Below the pieces are notes generated by a model that saw only the letters and a list, made by a program, of their open reading frames with translations, was not told the DNA's origin and made no database searches. Positions 49,584 to 58,917 of a DNA stretch of 64,000 nt are shown piece after piece. Both the position numbers and the translations under genes were made by a program. The stretch comes from Prochlorococcus sp. AG-409-K04 (lineage in GTDB: Bacteria > Cyanobacteriota > Cyanobacteriia > PCC-6307 > Cyanobiaceae), in NCBI GenBank assembly GCA_003215555.1, contig QCKE01000003.1, positions 1 through 64,000 of the forward strand, written 5' to 3'. Numbering within the stretch: the first letter of the stretch is position 1; every line of letters starts with the position of its first letter.

Positions 49584-49678
49584 CCCAGTTTGATTTTATT
49601 TCCCATGGATCATTGTAACTGTTCGTTAATCGCTTTGAGCTAATAATTTCTTTTTTTTTAGTAGGTAAACAATTTTTT

Positions 49679-49723
49679 CATCAGGGCTTTTTTAGTTGGA
49701 TAGCGCAGAACCTGATGTTTTTT
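49679..49723 (+). terminator. Hairpin with T-run, possible terminator
   Basis: Perfect 7-bp arms CATCAGG / CCTGATG around a 25-nt loop, with TTTTTT directly after the right arm on the + strand. The loop is long for an intrinsic terminator and no + strand gene lies upstream before it, so either it ends an unannotated transcript or it is a chance structure. Confidence 0.35.
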
Positions 49724-50025
49724 GGTACTTTTTGTTTCCAATAGTATAAAGAAACCAGGTCCAATCTTAATTTTGCTTGATCAGATCAAGTTCCTTTTTG
49801 GAGATTGCTTGTTGAAAAATCAAACATAATTTTTAGTTGGAAAATTTTAATTGATAGAAATTCTTCATAAAAATAATTTTTTTTGAATCATTTCAGAATA
49901 AGTAGGTACTTGGAATTTTGAGGTATGAATTCGCTAGCAAGTTTCTACTGGTTTAATGAAAAGTCTACATATATACAAATATTGATATTTTAGGAATTAG
50001 AGTTGCTATTAAATTGTTTGAAAGG

Positions 50026-50039
50026 AAGCTTTAAAGCTT
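50026..50039. promoter_or_regulatory. Perfect 14-bp palindrome upstream of map
   Basis: AAGCTTTAAAGCTT equals its own reverse complement and ends 11 bp before the map ATG. It could be an operator or simply an AT-rich chance palindrome; its placement overlaps where a leader or ribosome-binding region would be. Confidence 0.3.
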
Positions 50040-50050
50040 AAATTAAAGGT

Positions 50051-50887
50051 ATGAATAAACTATTTTCTCAATTGTTGGCTTCTTCTAGGTCTAATACAAG
50101 TAATACTGGCCCTCGAATACAACAAAGACGAGGTGTAGAAATTAAGTCTGCTAGAGAACTTAAGATCATGCGGAAAGCAAGCAAAATTGTAGCAACTGTG
50201 CTTAAAGAGATTAATGAAAGAGTTGAACCTGGTATGTCAACTGGAGATCTTGATCAATATGCAGAACGTCGAATAAAAGAAATGGGGGCGATGCCAAGTT
50301 TTAAGGGTTATCATGGTTTCCCCGCAAGTATTTGTGCAAGTATTAATAACGAGGTCGTACATGGAATACCTAGTGCACAAAGAATTATTCGAAATGGTGA
50401 TCTTTTAAAGGTTGATACAGGTGCTTTTTACGATGGATATCATGGCGATAGTTGCATCACAATCTGTGTTGGAGATGTTTCAGAACAAGCAAAAAAATTA
50501 AGTGTAGTTGCTGAAGAATCTCTTTTTGCTGGATTATCACAAATTAAGGCAAATAATACTCTGTTAGATGTGGCTGGAGCTATTGAAGATCATGTGAAAA
50601 AAAATAATTTTAGTGTCGTGGAAGATTACACTGGTCATGGTGTAGGTAAAAACCTTCATGAAGAACCTTCAGTGTTTAATTTTAGGACTAATGATTTACC
50701 TAACATTACTTTGCGATCAGGTATGACACTAGCTGTGGAACCAATTTTAAATGCAGGTGATAAGAGTTGCCGCACACTAAGTGATAGATGGACTGTGGTA
50801 ACTAGAGATGGAGGATTGTCTGCACAATGGGAGCACACTATTCTTGTTACTAATGATGGATGTGAGATTTTGACAGAAAGAAAATAA
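50051..50887 (+). CDS. map: Methionine aminopeptidase, type I
   Basis: Removes N-terminal methionine from nascent proteins. The pita-bread domain carries the metal ligands seen as [14 protein letters not shown] (two Asp), [13 protein letters not shown] (His), [11 protein letters not shown] (Glu) and a final QWEHTILVT (Glu). The N-terminal ~35 residues before the catalytic domain ([16 protein letters not shown]) are Ser/Arg/Asn-rich and longer than in the E. coli enzyme. The length is 278 residues. It is convergent with the SDR gene (6 bp). Confidence 0.93.
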   Translation: MNKLFSQLLASSRSNTSNTGPRIQQRRGVEIKSARELKIMRKASKIVATVLKEINERVEPGMSTGDLDQYAERRIKEMGAMPSFKGYHGFPASICASINNEVVHGIPSAQRIIRNGDLLKVDTGAFYDGYHGDSCITICVGDVSEQAKKLSVVAEESLFAGLSQIKANNTLLDVAGAIEDHVKKNNFSVVEDYTGHGVGKNLHEEPSVFNFRTNDLPNITLRSGMTLAVEPILNAGDKSCRTLSDRWTVVTRDGGLSAQWEHTILVTNDGCEILTERK

Positions 50888-50893
50888 AAACAA

Positions 50894-51658
50894 CTAATTT
50901 TTTTTATCTTTAAAGAAATAAAAATATATTTCTCGACTTATTTCTGCAATAGGCATTAATATATAAGTTAATGGATTGGGCGAAATAATTATTAATTTAG
51001 ATGAATATATTGACTTATTGATTATTTTTCTTGCAACAGAATCTGGATTCATTATTCCTATAGGATTAAGCTTTGATTGAAACGGACCTAGTATTATTTT
51101 CTTAATCTTTAATTTAGAATGTTGGTCTTTTGTAAGTGAACTATATTTAAAACTTATCATTTGGCCAATTAATCTTTTACTGATTTCATATGATGGGCTA
51201 AAAGCAGGTTGAATTTCAGCCTCAGAAGTGTTAATCCAAAGTTCCTTAGTCTTATCTGTATTTATTTGTTTTAAAGAAATTTCTGTGAAAATTTCAATTA
51301 GGCGCCATTGGCTTAAAGCATTTATTTCAATGGCATTTTCAAGAGCTTTTGCATTCAAGTTGCCGCCAGGGTTTACTCCATGATTCAGAATTAGTACATC
51401 TAATGTATCCAAAAGATTGGAAAGTTCATTTTCTTTGCCACAACTCCATTGCACCCATTGGTTAGGTCCTTCGTTTAAGTTAAGCTCCTTGGCTTTTTGT
51501 TGATGCGTTAGTCCAATAACATAAGCTCCTTTGGATTTAAATTCTTTTGATAGAGAAATCCCAAGACTTCCAGAAGCACCAGTAATACCTATACGTTTGT
51601 CAGCCCATTTCTTTGTATGATTTTTATTGTGAATTTTTTCTTGGTTGCGAAAAGTCAT
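50894..51658 (-). CDS. Short-chain dehydrogenase/reductase, unknown substrate
   Basis: Rossmann-fold oxidoreductase of 254 residues with GITGASGSLGISL cofactor loop (near 23-35), NHGVN in place of the more usual NNAG (near 110), and the active-site Y-x3-K as SYEISKR. The C-terminal ~25 residues are aromatic and hydrophobic (PLTYILMPIAEISREIYFYFF), perhaps membrane associated. NHG rather than NAG is a real deviation but is known in some SDRs. The substrate is unknown. It is convergent with map and divergent from the DRTGG gene. Confidence 0.8.
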   Translation of the reverse strand: MTFRNQEKIHNKNHTKKWADKRIGITGASGSLGISLSKEFKSKGAYVIGLTHQQKAKELNLNEGPNQWVQWSCGKENELSNLLDTLDVLILNHGVNPGGNLNAKALENAIEINALSQWRLIEIFTEISLKQINTDKTKELWINTSEAEIQPAFSPSYEISKRLIGQMISFKYSSLTKDQHSKLKIKKIILGPFQSKLNPIGIMNPDSVARKIINKSIYSSKLIIISPNPLTYILMPIAEISREIYFYFFKDKKN

Positions 51659-51817
51659 GATCTAAAACTAGAAAACTTTGGATATCAAAAAAATACGAAT
51701 GTAATTAAGGGATTTGAAGAGTTAATTCCTTTGATCCCAACATTATTTTGTCAAATATTGATCATAATCTCTATTCATGATTAAGATCTACTTATAGCTG
51801 ATAATTGGAGTCCGCTC

Positions 51818-52915
51818 ATGGGTAAGACCTTAATGATCGGGTCTTGCGAATCTTTTAGTGGAAAGTCAGCCTTTGTTCTAGGTATTGCTAGGTACTTAAA
51901 GGCTTTAAACATATGTGTTCGTTTTGGAAAACCATTAGCTACAAGCATTGAGCTTGATAATGAAACTTCTTCATTACCTATTCCATTAATTGATGATGAT
52001 GTACGTTTTATTGGTTCGATCATTGGATTAACAGATGAAAGTCTTATTCCTTCTGTTGATCTTTTTGCAGCAGTAACAGCAGATAAACGCCTGGCTGATT
52101 CTTTTATTTCCCCTGGGGATGGTTTTGAAGCATTAAAAGAGAAACTTGGAGATTCTTTTGAGGGATTAAATATTTTGGAAGCGGCTGGAAGCATTTATGA
52201 GGGAATGCTTTATGGTTTAAGCCTTGCTCAACTTGCGGAAGAATTTGAGGCGAAAGTCTTGTTGGTTCATTTGTGGAGAGATAGTAGTAGTGTTGATGCT
52301 TTGTTAGCTGCAAAGGAGCAGCTGGGTAATGCTTTCCTAGGGGTTGTTTTAAATGCGGTGACTCCAGAAGAAGTTAAAGATTTAAAAGATAATGTCGTAC
52401 CTGCGTTGAAGACACTTGGAATTGATGTTTTTGGTGTTATGCCTCGCTCACCACTTTTGAGAAGTGTCACTGTAGAGGAATTAGTACGAAGACTTCGAGC
52501 TCGAGTTATATGTTGTTCAGATAGGCTTAGCCTGATGGTTGAGACTTTAAGTATTGGTGCTATGAATGTTAATTCAGCCATGGAATTTTTTCGTAAAAGA
52601 AGAAATATGGCAGTAGTTACTGGAGCTGATAGAACTGATATTCAACTTGCTGCATTGGAGGCTTCTACACAGTGCTTGATACTGACAGGAGCTGGGGAGC
52701 CATTGCCTCAATTAATTAACAGGGCTGAGGAGTTAGAAGTACCCTTGTTGAAGGTTGATACAGATACACTCTCGACTGTTGAGGTAATAGAACAAGCTTT
52801 TGGACATGTTCGATTGCATGAAGATGTAAAGGCTACATATGCGTTTAGATTGGTTGAGGAGAATTGCGATCTGCAAAGATTATTTAGTTTTTTAGGTATG
52901 TCATCAAAAATATAA
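51818..52915 (+). CDS. DRTGG-domain P-loop protein, BioD/phosphotransacetylase-like
   Basis: A 365-residue protein in two parts. The N-terminal ~215 residues are a P-loop domain resembling BioD/cobyrinate-synthase-like ATPases (GSCESFSGKSAFVLG in place of a standard Walker A; NILEAAGSIYEGMLYGLS later). The C-terminal part (about 245-350) is a DRTGG domain with GADRTDIQLAALE near 268-280. DRTGG domains regulate or bind ligands in several enzymes, including phosphotransacetylases; the role here is unknown. The next gene starts 2 bp after its stop. Confidence 0.78.
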   Translation: MGKTLMIGSCESFSGKSAFVLGIARYLKALNICVRFGKPLATSIELDNETSSLPIPLIDDDVRFIGSIIGLTDESLIPSVDLFAAVTADKRLADSFISPGDGFEALKEKLGDSFEGLNILEAAGSIYEGMLYGLSLAQLAEEFEAKVLLVHLWRDSSSVDALLAAKEQLGNAFLGVVLNAVTPEEVKDLKDNVVPALKTLGIDVFGVMPRSPLLRSVTVEELVRRLRARVICCSDRLSLMVETLSIGAMNVNSAMEFFRKRRNMAVVTGADRTDIQLAALEASTQCLILTGAGEPLPQLINRAEELEVPLLKVDTDTLSTVEVIEQAFGHVRLHEDVKATYAFRLVEENCDLQRLFSFLGMSSKI

Positions 52916-52917
52916 GA

Positions 52918-53472
52918 TTGTTGCTAATTTCAAATAACAATAAGGACAACTCTTTGAGTCAAAATCAATCGCTAGATCTACCTCAATTAGGTCGTGTTGA
53001 TACATTGGCTCAGGAATTGGCCTTGTTGCAGGATAAAGGGAAACGAAGAATAGCGTTCCTAGGTAGTAGGCATGTTCCCGTTGTGACCATACATCTTGTC
53101 GAGCTGATTGCCCGATCATTAGCTCAAGAAGGACATTCTCTTGTTACATCAGGATCTCAAGGGGTTAATGCTGCTGTTATCAGAGCGACATTAGAAGTAG
53201 ACCCCTCGTTGTTAACAGTTTTGCTCCCACAAAGTCTAAATCGCCAACCTCCTGAAATATGTGTTCTATTAGATCAGGTTTTGCATTTAGTCGAAAAACC
53301 TGATAGCGATGATTTGTCATTGCCTATGGCAAGTAGTTTATGTAATCAAGAGATTATCAACCGTTGTGACCAGCTGATTTGCTTTGCATTTCATGATAGT
53401 GAGACATTGTTAAGTAGCTGCCATAGTGCTGAAGATATGGGAAAGGTTGTGAGCTTGTTGTTTTTTGATTAG
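52918..53472 (+). CDS. DprA/Smf-like Rossmann-fold protein, DNA-processing homologue
   Basis: A 184-residue protein with a Rossmann nucleotide/DNA-binding pattern like the core of DprA/Smf: RIAFLGSRHVPVVTIHLVELIARSL (about 43-67), VTSGSQGVNAAVIRA and LLPQSLNRQPPEI. Full DprA has extra N- and C-terminal domains that are missing here. DprA loads RecA in natural transformation; whether this homologue does cannot be said. The start is TTG at 52918, 2 bp after the DRTGG gene, so the pair is likely cotranslated. Confidence 0.7.
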   Translation: MLLISNNNKDNSLSQNQSLDLPQLGRVDTLAQELALLQDKGKRRIAFLGSRHVPVVTIHLVELIARSLAQEGHSLVTSGSQGVNAAVIRATLEVDPSLLTVLLPQSLNRQPPEICVLLDQVLHLVEKPDSDDLSLPMASSLCNQEIINRCDQLICFAFHDSETLLSSCHSAEDMGKVVSLLFFD

Positions 53473-53580
53473 GTTTTGAAAAAATTTAAGTAATTTAAAA
53501 CGGTTTGAGATTTTGATTGATTTCTAATTTTATCTTTTCGAATATATTTTCTATAGTATGAACCTAATCAGTTGATTGTT

Positions 53581-54078
53581 ATGGCCGCATCTTATTCCTT
53601 TGATGTTGTTTCAGACTTTGATCGCCAAGAGTTGGTTAACGCAATTGATCAAATTCAACGAGAAGTTTCTCAGCGTTATGATTTAAAAGATTCCAAGACA
53701 GAGATCGTTTTAGAAGAAGAAGAAATTACGATTGTTACTGCTAACGATATGACTTTGAAAGCCGTTGGAGATATCCTTTTGCAAAAAGCTACTAAAAGGA
53801 AATTATCAGTAAAGATTTTTGATTTTAAGGATCCTACAAGTGCTTCAGGAAATAGAGTGCGCCAAAGTATTTTTTTGAAAAAAGGTTTGTCGCAGGATTT
53901 AGCAAAAAAGTTAAGTAAAGCTATAAGAGATGAGATTAAAAAAGTTACTGTTTCAATTCAAGGGGAAAGCTTGAGAGTTGCAGGGAAAAACAAGGATGAA
54001 TTGCAATTTGCTATAGAAATACTTCGAAAAAAAGAAGATGAACTAGATATTCCATTGCAATATGAAAACTATAGATAA
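53581..54078 (+). CDS. YajQ family nucleotide-binding protein
   Basis: UPF0234/YajQ protein of 165 residues. It opens with the family's typical MAASYSFDVVSDFDRQELVNAIDQ and has a central KVSxKIFDFKD-like segment (KLSVKIFDFKDPTSASGNRVRQ) and IRDEIKKVTVSIQGESLRVAGKNKDELQ. Some YajQ proteins bind cyclic di-GMP; the biological role in cyanobacteria is unknown. ATG at 53581 is preferred over an upstream TTG at 53572. It stands alone between the DprA-like gene and the 68-residue gene. Confidence 0.92.
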   Translation: MAASYSFDVVSDFDRQELVNAIDQIQREVSQRYDLKDSKTEIVLEEEEITIVTANDMTLKAVGDILLQKATKRKLSVKIFDFKDPTSASGNRVRQSIFLKKGLSQDLAKKLSKAIRDEIKKVTVSIQGESLRVAGKNKDELQFAIEILRKKEDELDIPLQYENYR

Positions 54079-54136
54079 ATTTTTAAAAACGAACTCCTTA
54101 GGATTTGAATTATTCCTATTTTAGTTTCTTATTTAA

Positions 54137-54343
54137 ATGGATTCTGATTTAATTGATAAATTAGTGTCAAAGACTATTAAATTTCTTGAGGAGTCTCAAA
54201 GTAAAGATCTAGAAAAGGCTTGTTGGATGGTAATCCATGAATATCATCATGGAATTTTGCCTTTTGAATATGACATTCGAGAGATAGATGAATCTATTTA
54301 CCTTGCAGTTCTAGAAATCATTAAAGAGAAAATTGCGAATTGA
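54137..54343 (+). CDS. Small acidic helical protein, unknown
   Basis: A 68-residue soluble protein, mostly helical by pattern, with an aromatic/His segment WMVIHEYHHGILPFEYDIREID near 31-52. The HEYHH run (five residues with three His) could bind a metal, but there is no full recognised motif. I do not recognise the family. It lies 58 bp after yajQ on the same strand; the prohibitin gene follows after 86 bp. Confidence 0.6.
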   Translation: MDSDLIDKLVSKTIKFLEESQSKDLEKACWMVIHEYHHGILPFEYDIREIDESIYLAVLEIIKEKIAN

Positions 54344-54429
54344 TTTTATATTGATTACATAATTAAGCCAATTGATTTAACTAAAATATTGGCAATATAA
54401 CTTCATGGTTTAAAGATCAAAAAAAGTCT

Positions 54430-55239
54430 ATGACTAATCCAATGCGCAATGTAACTCCAAGTGGTTCTGGAGGCGGGACCGCAACTCTTGCTCTAATTGT
54501 TTCATTTACAGGATTAATTTTATTGTTCTCCTCGTTTTTTATCGTCCCTGCTGGTCAAGTTGCAGTCGTAAGAACTTTAGGGAAGGTAAGTAATGAGGCT
54601 CGTTCTTCTGGCCTTAATTTTAAAATTCCTTTTATTCAGCAACCTTTTTACTTTAGTGTTCAGACTAAAGTAATTCCTGAAGAATTTAAATCTCTCACTA
54701 AAGATTTGCAGGTAATTTCAGCTACGGCCACTGTTAAGTATGCTTTGAAGCCAAGTGAAGCACCTCGTGTGTTTAGAACTATTTCTTATAATGATAGAGA
54801 AATTTATAATCGTATTATCAAGCCTTCTTTATTGAAGTCACTTAAATCTGTTTTTTCAAAATATGAGTTAGTTACTATAGCTAGTTCTTGGAGTGATATT
54901 TCAACAATTGTTGAGAAAACTGTTGCTGATGAAATTAGTCAATTTGATTATGTTGATATTCAAGGACTTGATTTAACAGGTTTGGAAATAGCTGAAGAAT
55001 ATAGAGCAGCTATTGAGCAAAAACAAATCGCTGAACAACAATTATTAAAAGCTCAAACTGAAGTTAAAATTGCAGAGCAAGAAGCAAAGAGATATGACAC
55101 TTTAAACAAAAGTCTTGATGACCAGGTGCTATTTAAATTGTTTTTAGATAAGTGGGATGGTCAAACTCAAGTTGTTCCATCATTGCCAGGTGCAAGTGGA
55201 AATACTCCACCAGTAATTGTAGGCGGAAGGAGAAATTAA
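54430..55239 (+). CDS. Prohibitin / band 7 (SPFH) family protein
   Basis: A 269-residue membrane-associated protein with one N-terminal hydrophobic helix (about 19-40) and an SPFH domain: VPAGQVAVVRTLGKV, SGLNFKIPFIQQPFYFSVQTKV and the helical EYRAAIEQKQIAEQQLLKAQTEVKIAEQEAKRY coiled coil near 190-222. Such proteins form rings in membranes and in cyanobacteria may act in thylakoid maintenance or photosystem repair. The Gly/Pro-rich C-terminus (SLPGASGNTPPVIVGGRRN) is polar. It is convergent with hemL (3 bp). Confidence 0.9.
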   Translation: MTNPMRNVTPSGSGGGTATLALIVSFTGLILLFSSFFIVPAGQVAVVRTLGKVSNEARSSGLNFKIPFIQQPFYFSVQTKVIPEEFKSLTKDLQVISATATVKYALKPSEAPRVFRTISYNDREIYNRIIKPSLLKSLKSVFSKYELVTIASSWSDISTIVEKTVADEISQFDYVDIQGLDLTGLEIAEEYRAAIEQKQIAEQQLLKAQTEVKIAEQEAKRYDTLNKSLDDQVLFKLFLDKWDGQTQVVPSLPGASGNTPPVIVGGRRN

Positions 55240-55242
55240 ATA

Positions 55243-56541
55243 TTAATTTATCTCGTTAAAGCATTCCTTAAAAGCTTTAATAGTTGCATCTATGTCATCT
55301 TCAGAATGAGCAAGAGAGGTGAATCCAGCCTCAAATGGACTTGGGGCTAGATATACACCTTTTTCAAGCATTGCTCTATGGAGTTTTGAAAAATATTCAG
55401 CATTTGATTGCTTTGCTTCCTCAAAGTTCCTGACTGGTCCTTGGCACAGGTAAAATCCAAACATTCCGCTTATGCTGCTTCCAGTAATAGGTAATCCTGC
55501 TTCCTGTGCCGATTCACATATTCCATTGATTAATTTTTTAGTCATCATCTCAAGACGCTCATAGCTTCCTTCTTGTTTCAATATTTCTAATGTTTTGATT
55601 CCTGCTGTCATAGCAAGAGGATTGCCACTCAGAGTTCCGGCCTGATAAACAGGTCCAGCGGGTGCAACCATTGACATTATGTCTTTTCTCCCTCCATAGG
55701 CTCCAACTGGCAAGCCTCCACCAATTACTTTCCCCATGGTTGTAAGGTCAGGTGTTACACCAAAACGTTCTTGAGCCCCCCCATAGCTAATTCTGAACCC
55801 TGTCATAACTTCATCAAAAACAAGAAGAGCCCCATTCTCTTTGGTTAACTCTCTAAGTCCTTCTAGAAAACCAGGCTCTGGAGGTATGAAACCTGCATTG
55901 CCAACTATTGGCTCAAGAATAACTCCAGCAATTGCATCAGGATTCTCTGCAAAAAGTTCTTTGACAGCTTCTAGGTCATTATATGGCGCTGTAAGCGTGT
56001 TTGAAGTGGTACTACGAGGAACCCCAGGAGAGTCAGGAAGACCAAGCGTGGCTACTCCAGAACCAGCCTTGACAAGGAACATGTCCGCATGACCGTGATA
56101 ACACCCTTCAAATTTGATCAACTTGTCCCTGCCTGTAAAGGCTCTCATTAGCCTTAGAACGGCCATACATGCTTCTGTACCACTGTTTACGAAACGGACC
56201 ATTTCAACGCTTGGAACTGCGTCAATGACCATTTGAGAAAGCTTGTTTTCAAGCTCGCACGGAGCCCCAAAACTTGTCCCTTTCTCTAGTGCTTCCTGAA
56301 GAGCTGCAATTACCTCAGGATGAGAATGTCCACATATTGCAGGCCCCCAGCTGCCTACATAGTCGATGAAACGATTCCCATCTACATCCCAAGCATATGC
56401 TCCTTTGACTCGGTCAAAAACAATTGGATCACCATTTACAGACTTGAAAGCACGAACCGGAGAGCTTACGCCACCTGGCATAAGCTCTTTAGCGGCATTA
56501 AATAAGGCCTGAGAATTGGTTGTGTTGAAGGCGTTCGTCAC
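55243..56541 (-). CDS. hemL: Glutamate-1-semialdehyde 2,1-aminomutase
   Basis: PLP enzyme that converts glutamate-1-semialdehyde to 5-aminolevulinate, the first committed tetrapyrrole precursor for chlorophyll and heme. The N-terminal [10 protein letters not shown], the [22 protein letters not shown] segment and the PLP-lysine motif [17 protein letters not shown] (Lys near residue 271) identify the family, and the 432-residue length is standard. It depends on Glu-tRNA made by GltX in this window. The 355 bp upstream contain no gene. Confidence 0.97.
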   Translation of the reverse strand: MTNAFNTTNSQALFNAAKELMPGGVSSPVRAFKSVNGDPIVFDRVKGAYAWDVDGNRFIDYVGSWGPAICGHSHPEVIAALQEALEKGTSFGAPCELENKLSQMVIDAVPSVEMVRFVNSGTEACMAVLRLMRAFTGRDKLIKFEGCYHGHADMFLVKAGSGVATLGLPDSPGVPRSTTSNTLTAPYNDLEAVKELFAENPDAIAGVILEPIVGNAGFIPPEPGFLEGLRELTKENGALLVFDEVMTGFRISYGGAQERFGVTPDLTTMGKVIGGGLPVGAYGGRKDIMSMVAPAGPVYQAGTLSGNPLAMTAGIKTLEILKQEGSYERLEMMTKKLINGICESAQEAGLPITGSSISGMFGFYLCQGPVRNFEEAKQSNAEYFSKLHRAMLEKGVYLAPSPFEAGFTSLAHSEDDIDATIKAFKECFNEIN

Positions 56542-56896
56542 GGCACCTAAGCAAATAAGCTGATAACACAGTTCGTCATAATGGCCTAAAAGAGTCGAAT
56601 TAGTCTAAAAAAACCTTTTTTTTCTTTACTTCAAATGTTCATATTGATACATTCTCTTTAGTACTTTTGCATGCTTTTATGCTTCTAATCTATTGCTAAA
56701 ACAGCTTTTTGTGTGGTTTTTGTATAGCGCCTTAAAGCACTCAAGCTTAGTCATTAATACTGTGATTATTTGACAATAGGTCTTCAGAAATTGGGTTTGA
56801 AATAGAAGAAATTAGGTTTAATTTTGCTTTTTCTTCCACGAATCGCGCTAAGTACTATCTTCGCTTATAGAAGTATGGGTAATCCATAAAAAATAC
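56542..56896. other. 355-bp intergenic region between hemL and xth
   Basis: It is AT-rich and holds no open frame worth reporting on either strand. It contains homopolymer runs (about 56607-56622) and the short repeated pattern GCATGCTTTTATGC near 56668. Since hemL reads away leftward from it, the hemL promoter must lie at its left end. Confidence 0.4.
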
Positions 56897-57727
56897 TTAT
56901 CCAAAGAATAGGTCCTCGTCTTGATTGCTTGGTGGCCAATTTAGGTCGACTGCTACAGGCGCATGGTCGCTTGGTTGAATATTGCCTCTATAACTTTTGT
57001 GGATTTTACAGTTTTTGGCATTTTGAATTAGCTCCTGACTTAAATAAATGTGATCAATTCGCCAACCCTTATCTTGTTGCCATGCACCACTTCTATAATC
57101 CCACCAACTCCAATGACCAGTATTTTGCTCAAAAAGTCTAAATACATCTTCTAATTTATTATCTAATACTTGTTTGAGAGATTCCCTCTCTTTCATACTA
57201 GCCATTATCCCATTATTAAATCTCTTGGGATTATGAATATCTTTTTCTTCAAGAGCAATATTGAAATCGCCTAAAAGGCATAAAGGCTCCCGTGCTTCTC
57301 CAATTGAAATTAAATATTGCTTTAAATAATTTAACCATTTTATTTTATATTCATATTTGTCTGATTCTAAGGATGATCCATTAGGAACGTAAACGTTTAC
57401 AACCCTTATTCCATCAATTAATGCACTTAAAATTCTTTTTTGATTATCGATGAGGTTAGCATTTTTACTTAACTTGATTCCTTCACTTATTCCATATTTT
57501 ATATCTTCAAATGGTACCTTGCTTATCATTGCAACTCCATTATAAGCTTTTTGACCATAAGTAATTACTTGATAACCTTTTTCTATTAAAAGCTCTTTTG
57601 GAAATAAACTATCTTCAACTTTTGTTTCTTGTAAGCACAATATATCTGGGTTGACTTCACTAAGAAATGCTTCAACCTGTTTAATTCGTGTACGAATTGA
57701 ATTTACATTCCAAGTTGCAATTAACAC
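56897..57727 (-). CDS. xth: Exodeoxyribonuclease III (Xth)
   Basis: Endonuclease/exonuclease/phosphatase-fold AP endonuclease that acts in base-excision repair. The N-terminal IATWNVNSIRTRIKQVEAFL and DILCLQETKVEDSLFP (Mg2+ ligand Glu), the LLGDFNIALEEKDIH segment (Asp, Asn pair) and the catalytic end IHKSYRGNIQPSDHAPVAVDLN (SDHAPV, Asp/His) are all present. The length of 276 residues is typical. It is divergent from the secreted 115-residue protein gene. Confidence 0.92.
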   Translation of the reverse strand: MLIATWNVNSIRTRIKQVEAFLSEVNPDILCLQETKVEDSLFPKELLIEKGYQVITYGQKAYNGVAMISKVPFEDIKYGISEGIKLSKNANLIDNQKRILSALIDGIRVVNVYVPNGSSLESDKYEYKIKWLNYLKQYLISIGEAREPLCLLGDFNIALEEKDIHNPKRFNNGIMASMKERESLKQVLDNKLEDVFRLFEQNTGHWSWWDYRSGAWQQDKGWRIDHIYLSQELIQNAKNCKIHKSYRGNIQPSDHAPVAVDLNWPPSNQDEDLFFG

Positions 57728-57787
57728 GGTTTGACCTATTAGGTAGAAGTTGGTTTACAATATTATTGAGTTTTGACTTCATTGTAA

Positions 57788-58135
57788 ATGAATTACAAAA
57801 ATAGCTTCTTTGTAAAATATATTCTTTTAATTTTAGTCTTAATTTTCACACCAAACTACTTGTATTCTTTTCGTGAAAATAATCTCTTTAAGAAAGATAT
57901 TGTATTGATTTCCAGTGTAAAGGATACAAATGATAAAGATATTCAATCATCTTTTGAGGAATCTGAAGACTCTGGATTACCTAGTAATCCAGGTGATTTG
58001 ATGAATATTTTAAAACGGCTTGAAGCAATGAATGATGCGACTGAGCCTTCTGATGCTATTGATGATGCTTTAAAAGCTTTTGAAACAGAAGATGCTAGGA
58101 CTTTTTCTCATACAGAAGATTTTCTACTTAAATAA
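57788..58135 (+). CDS. Secreted or membrane-anchored small protein, unknown
   Basis: A 115-residue protein with an N-terminal hydrophobic segment (about 10-27, VKYILLILVLIFTPNYLYS) that is a signal peptide or anchor. The rest is acidic (many Glu/Asp) and likely helical with LMNILKRLEAMNDATEPSDAIDDALKAFET. I do not recognise the family. It is divergent from xth (60 bp) and followed by a 68-bp gap before the next gene. Confidence 0.6.
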   Translation: MNYKNSFFVKYILLILVLIFTPNYLYSFRENNLFKKDIVLISSVKDTNDKDIQSSFEESEDSGLPSNPGDLMNILKRLEAMNDATEPSDAIDDALKAFETEDARTFSHTEDFLLK

Positions 58136-58203
58136 TTAAAGAAGGCAGTTTTATTGCCAAAAGTAGCTAGATTTTGGTTTTTCCTAGGTTTAAGTTTTTC
58201 TCC

Positions 58204-58836
58204 ATGAGAGAACATCCCATTCCACCTGTGACTGAGTTATTGCAATACAGGGCAATTGGCTTGGTTAGAGGAAAATATAAACCCGAAAATGCAGAGATAT
58301 TTTCCAGAGGATCAATTATAGATAAAGATGGTGAAGAAATTGAAACTGTTGTTCTTGGAAAAGCTCTTGGCTTAATAAAACGTCTTGTATCAATAGAAGA
58401 CCCACATTTATGGGTTGTTTATCCAAGATGTCGCGATGCTGAACATTTGCATTTGCAAATTGCTGGGATTTGGGAACCTAGTACTCTTGTCCCTAATATT
58501 AAGTCTGGCTTTGAAGATAAAAATAATAAGAGTTCTCATCATAATGTTGATGAAGTTTTCGAAGGTGATGATTTCTTTTCTCTTAGAGGTGAGTTGATTT
58601 ATACAAAACCTGAAAAGAAAGAATTAGTTTTAAAAATTAGACAGAAACCAAGAAAAAATAATAGTAAAAGTTTTCCATTTAAATTAAGTTTAAATGGAGA
58701 AATTTCACTAGATTGCTTGCGACAATTTGTGAGTTTGGATGCAAGACGGGTAGGGCAAAAACTTTATTTAGAAAATAGTGAACTCATTGGCCCTTTGAAA
58801 AATATTAGCTCTAAGAAAAGTAAAAAGTTGTTATGA
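58204..58836 (+). CDS. Conserved cyanobacterial protein, unknown function
   Basis: A 210-residue soluble protein with a conserved core near the N-terminus (HPIPPVTELLQYRAIGLVRGKY, then VLGKALGLIKRLVSI and WVVYPRC) and a lysine-rich, low-complexity C-terminal half. The pattern of the core looks like a family common in cyanobacteria, but I have no function. ATG at 58204 (MREHPIPP) is preferred over a longer TTG start at 58174, which is poorly supported. No membrane segment is visible. larC follows after 81 bp. Confidence 0.7.
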   Translation: MREHPIPPVTELLQYRAIGLVRGKYKPENAEIFSRGSIIDKDGEEIETVVLGKALGLIKRLVSIEDPHLWVVYPRCRDAEHLHLQIAGIWEPSTLVPNIKSGFEDKNNKSSHHNVDEVFEGDDFFSLRGELIYTKPEKKELVLKIRQKPRKNNSKSFPFKLSLNGEISLDCLRQFVSLDARRVGQKLYLENSELIGPLKNISSKKSKKLL

Positions 58837-58917
58837 ATAAACAAACTTCCTTTCTTAAGTATTTTTGCTTGATTTTAAAAAGTAAATTTCTTTTCACTTA
58901 TTCCTATTAGTTTGTTA

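Larger units (their letters stand above)
49584..50050. other. 467-bp intergenic region between rplS and map
   Basis: No protein gene is evident; only short chance frames are visible, such as a 22-codon one at about 49925. It has two structures of note: an inverted repeat CATCAGG (49679-49685) / CCTGATG (49711-49717) followed on the + strand by six T, and the perfect 14-bp palindrome at 50026-50039. Promoters for the divergent genes rplS and map are expected here. Confidence 0.4.

Noticed and set aside
49925-49993. 22-codon frame with GAGGT before ATG
   Set aside because: Too short and AT-biased to support, and no similar peptide is known to me.
58174-58203. TTG start for the conserved 210-residue protein
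   Set aside because: It adds ten residues of no clear value; the ATG at 58204 begins just before the conserved core.
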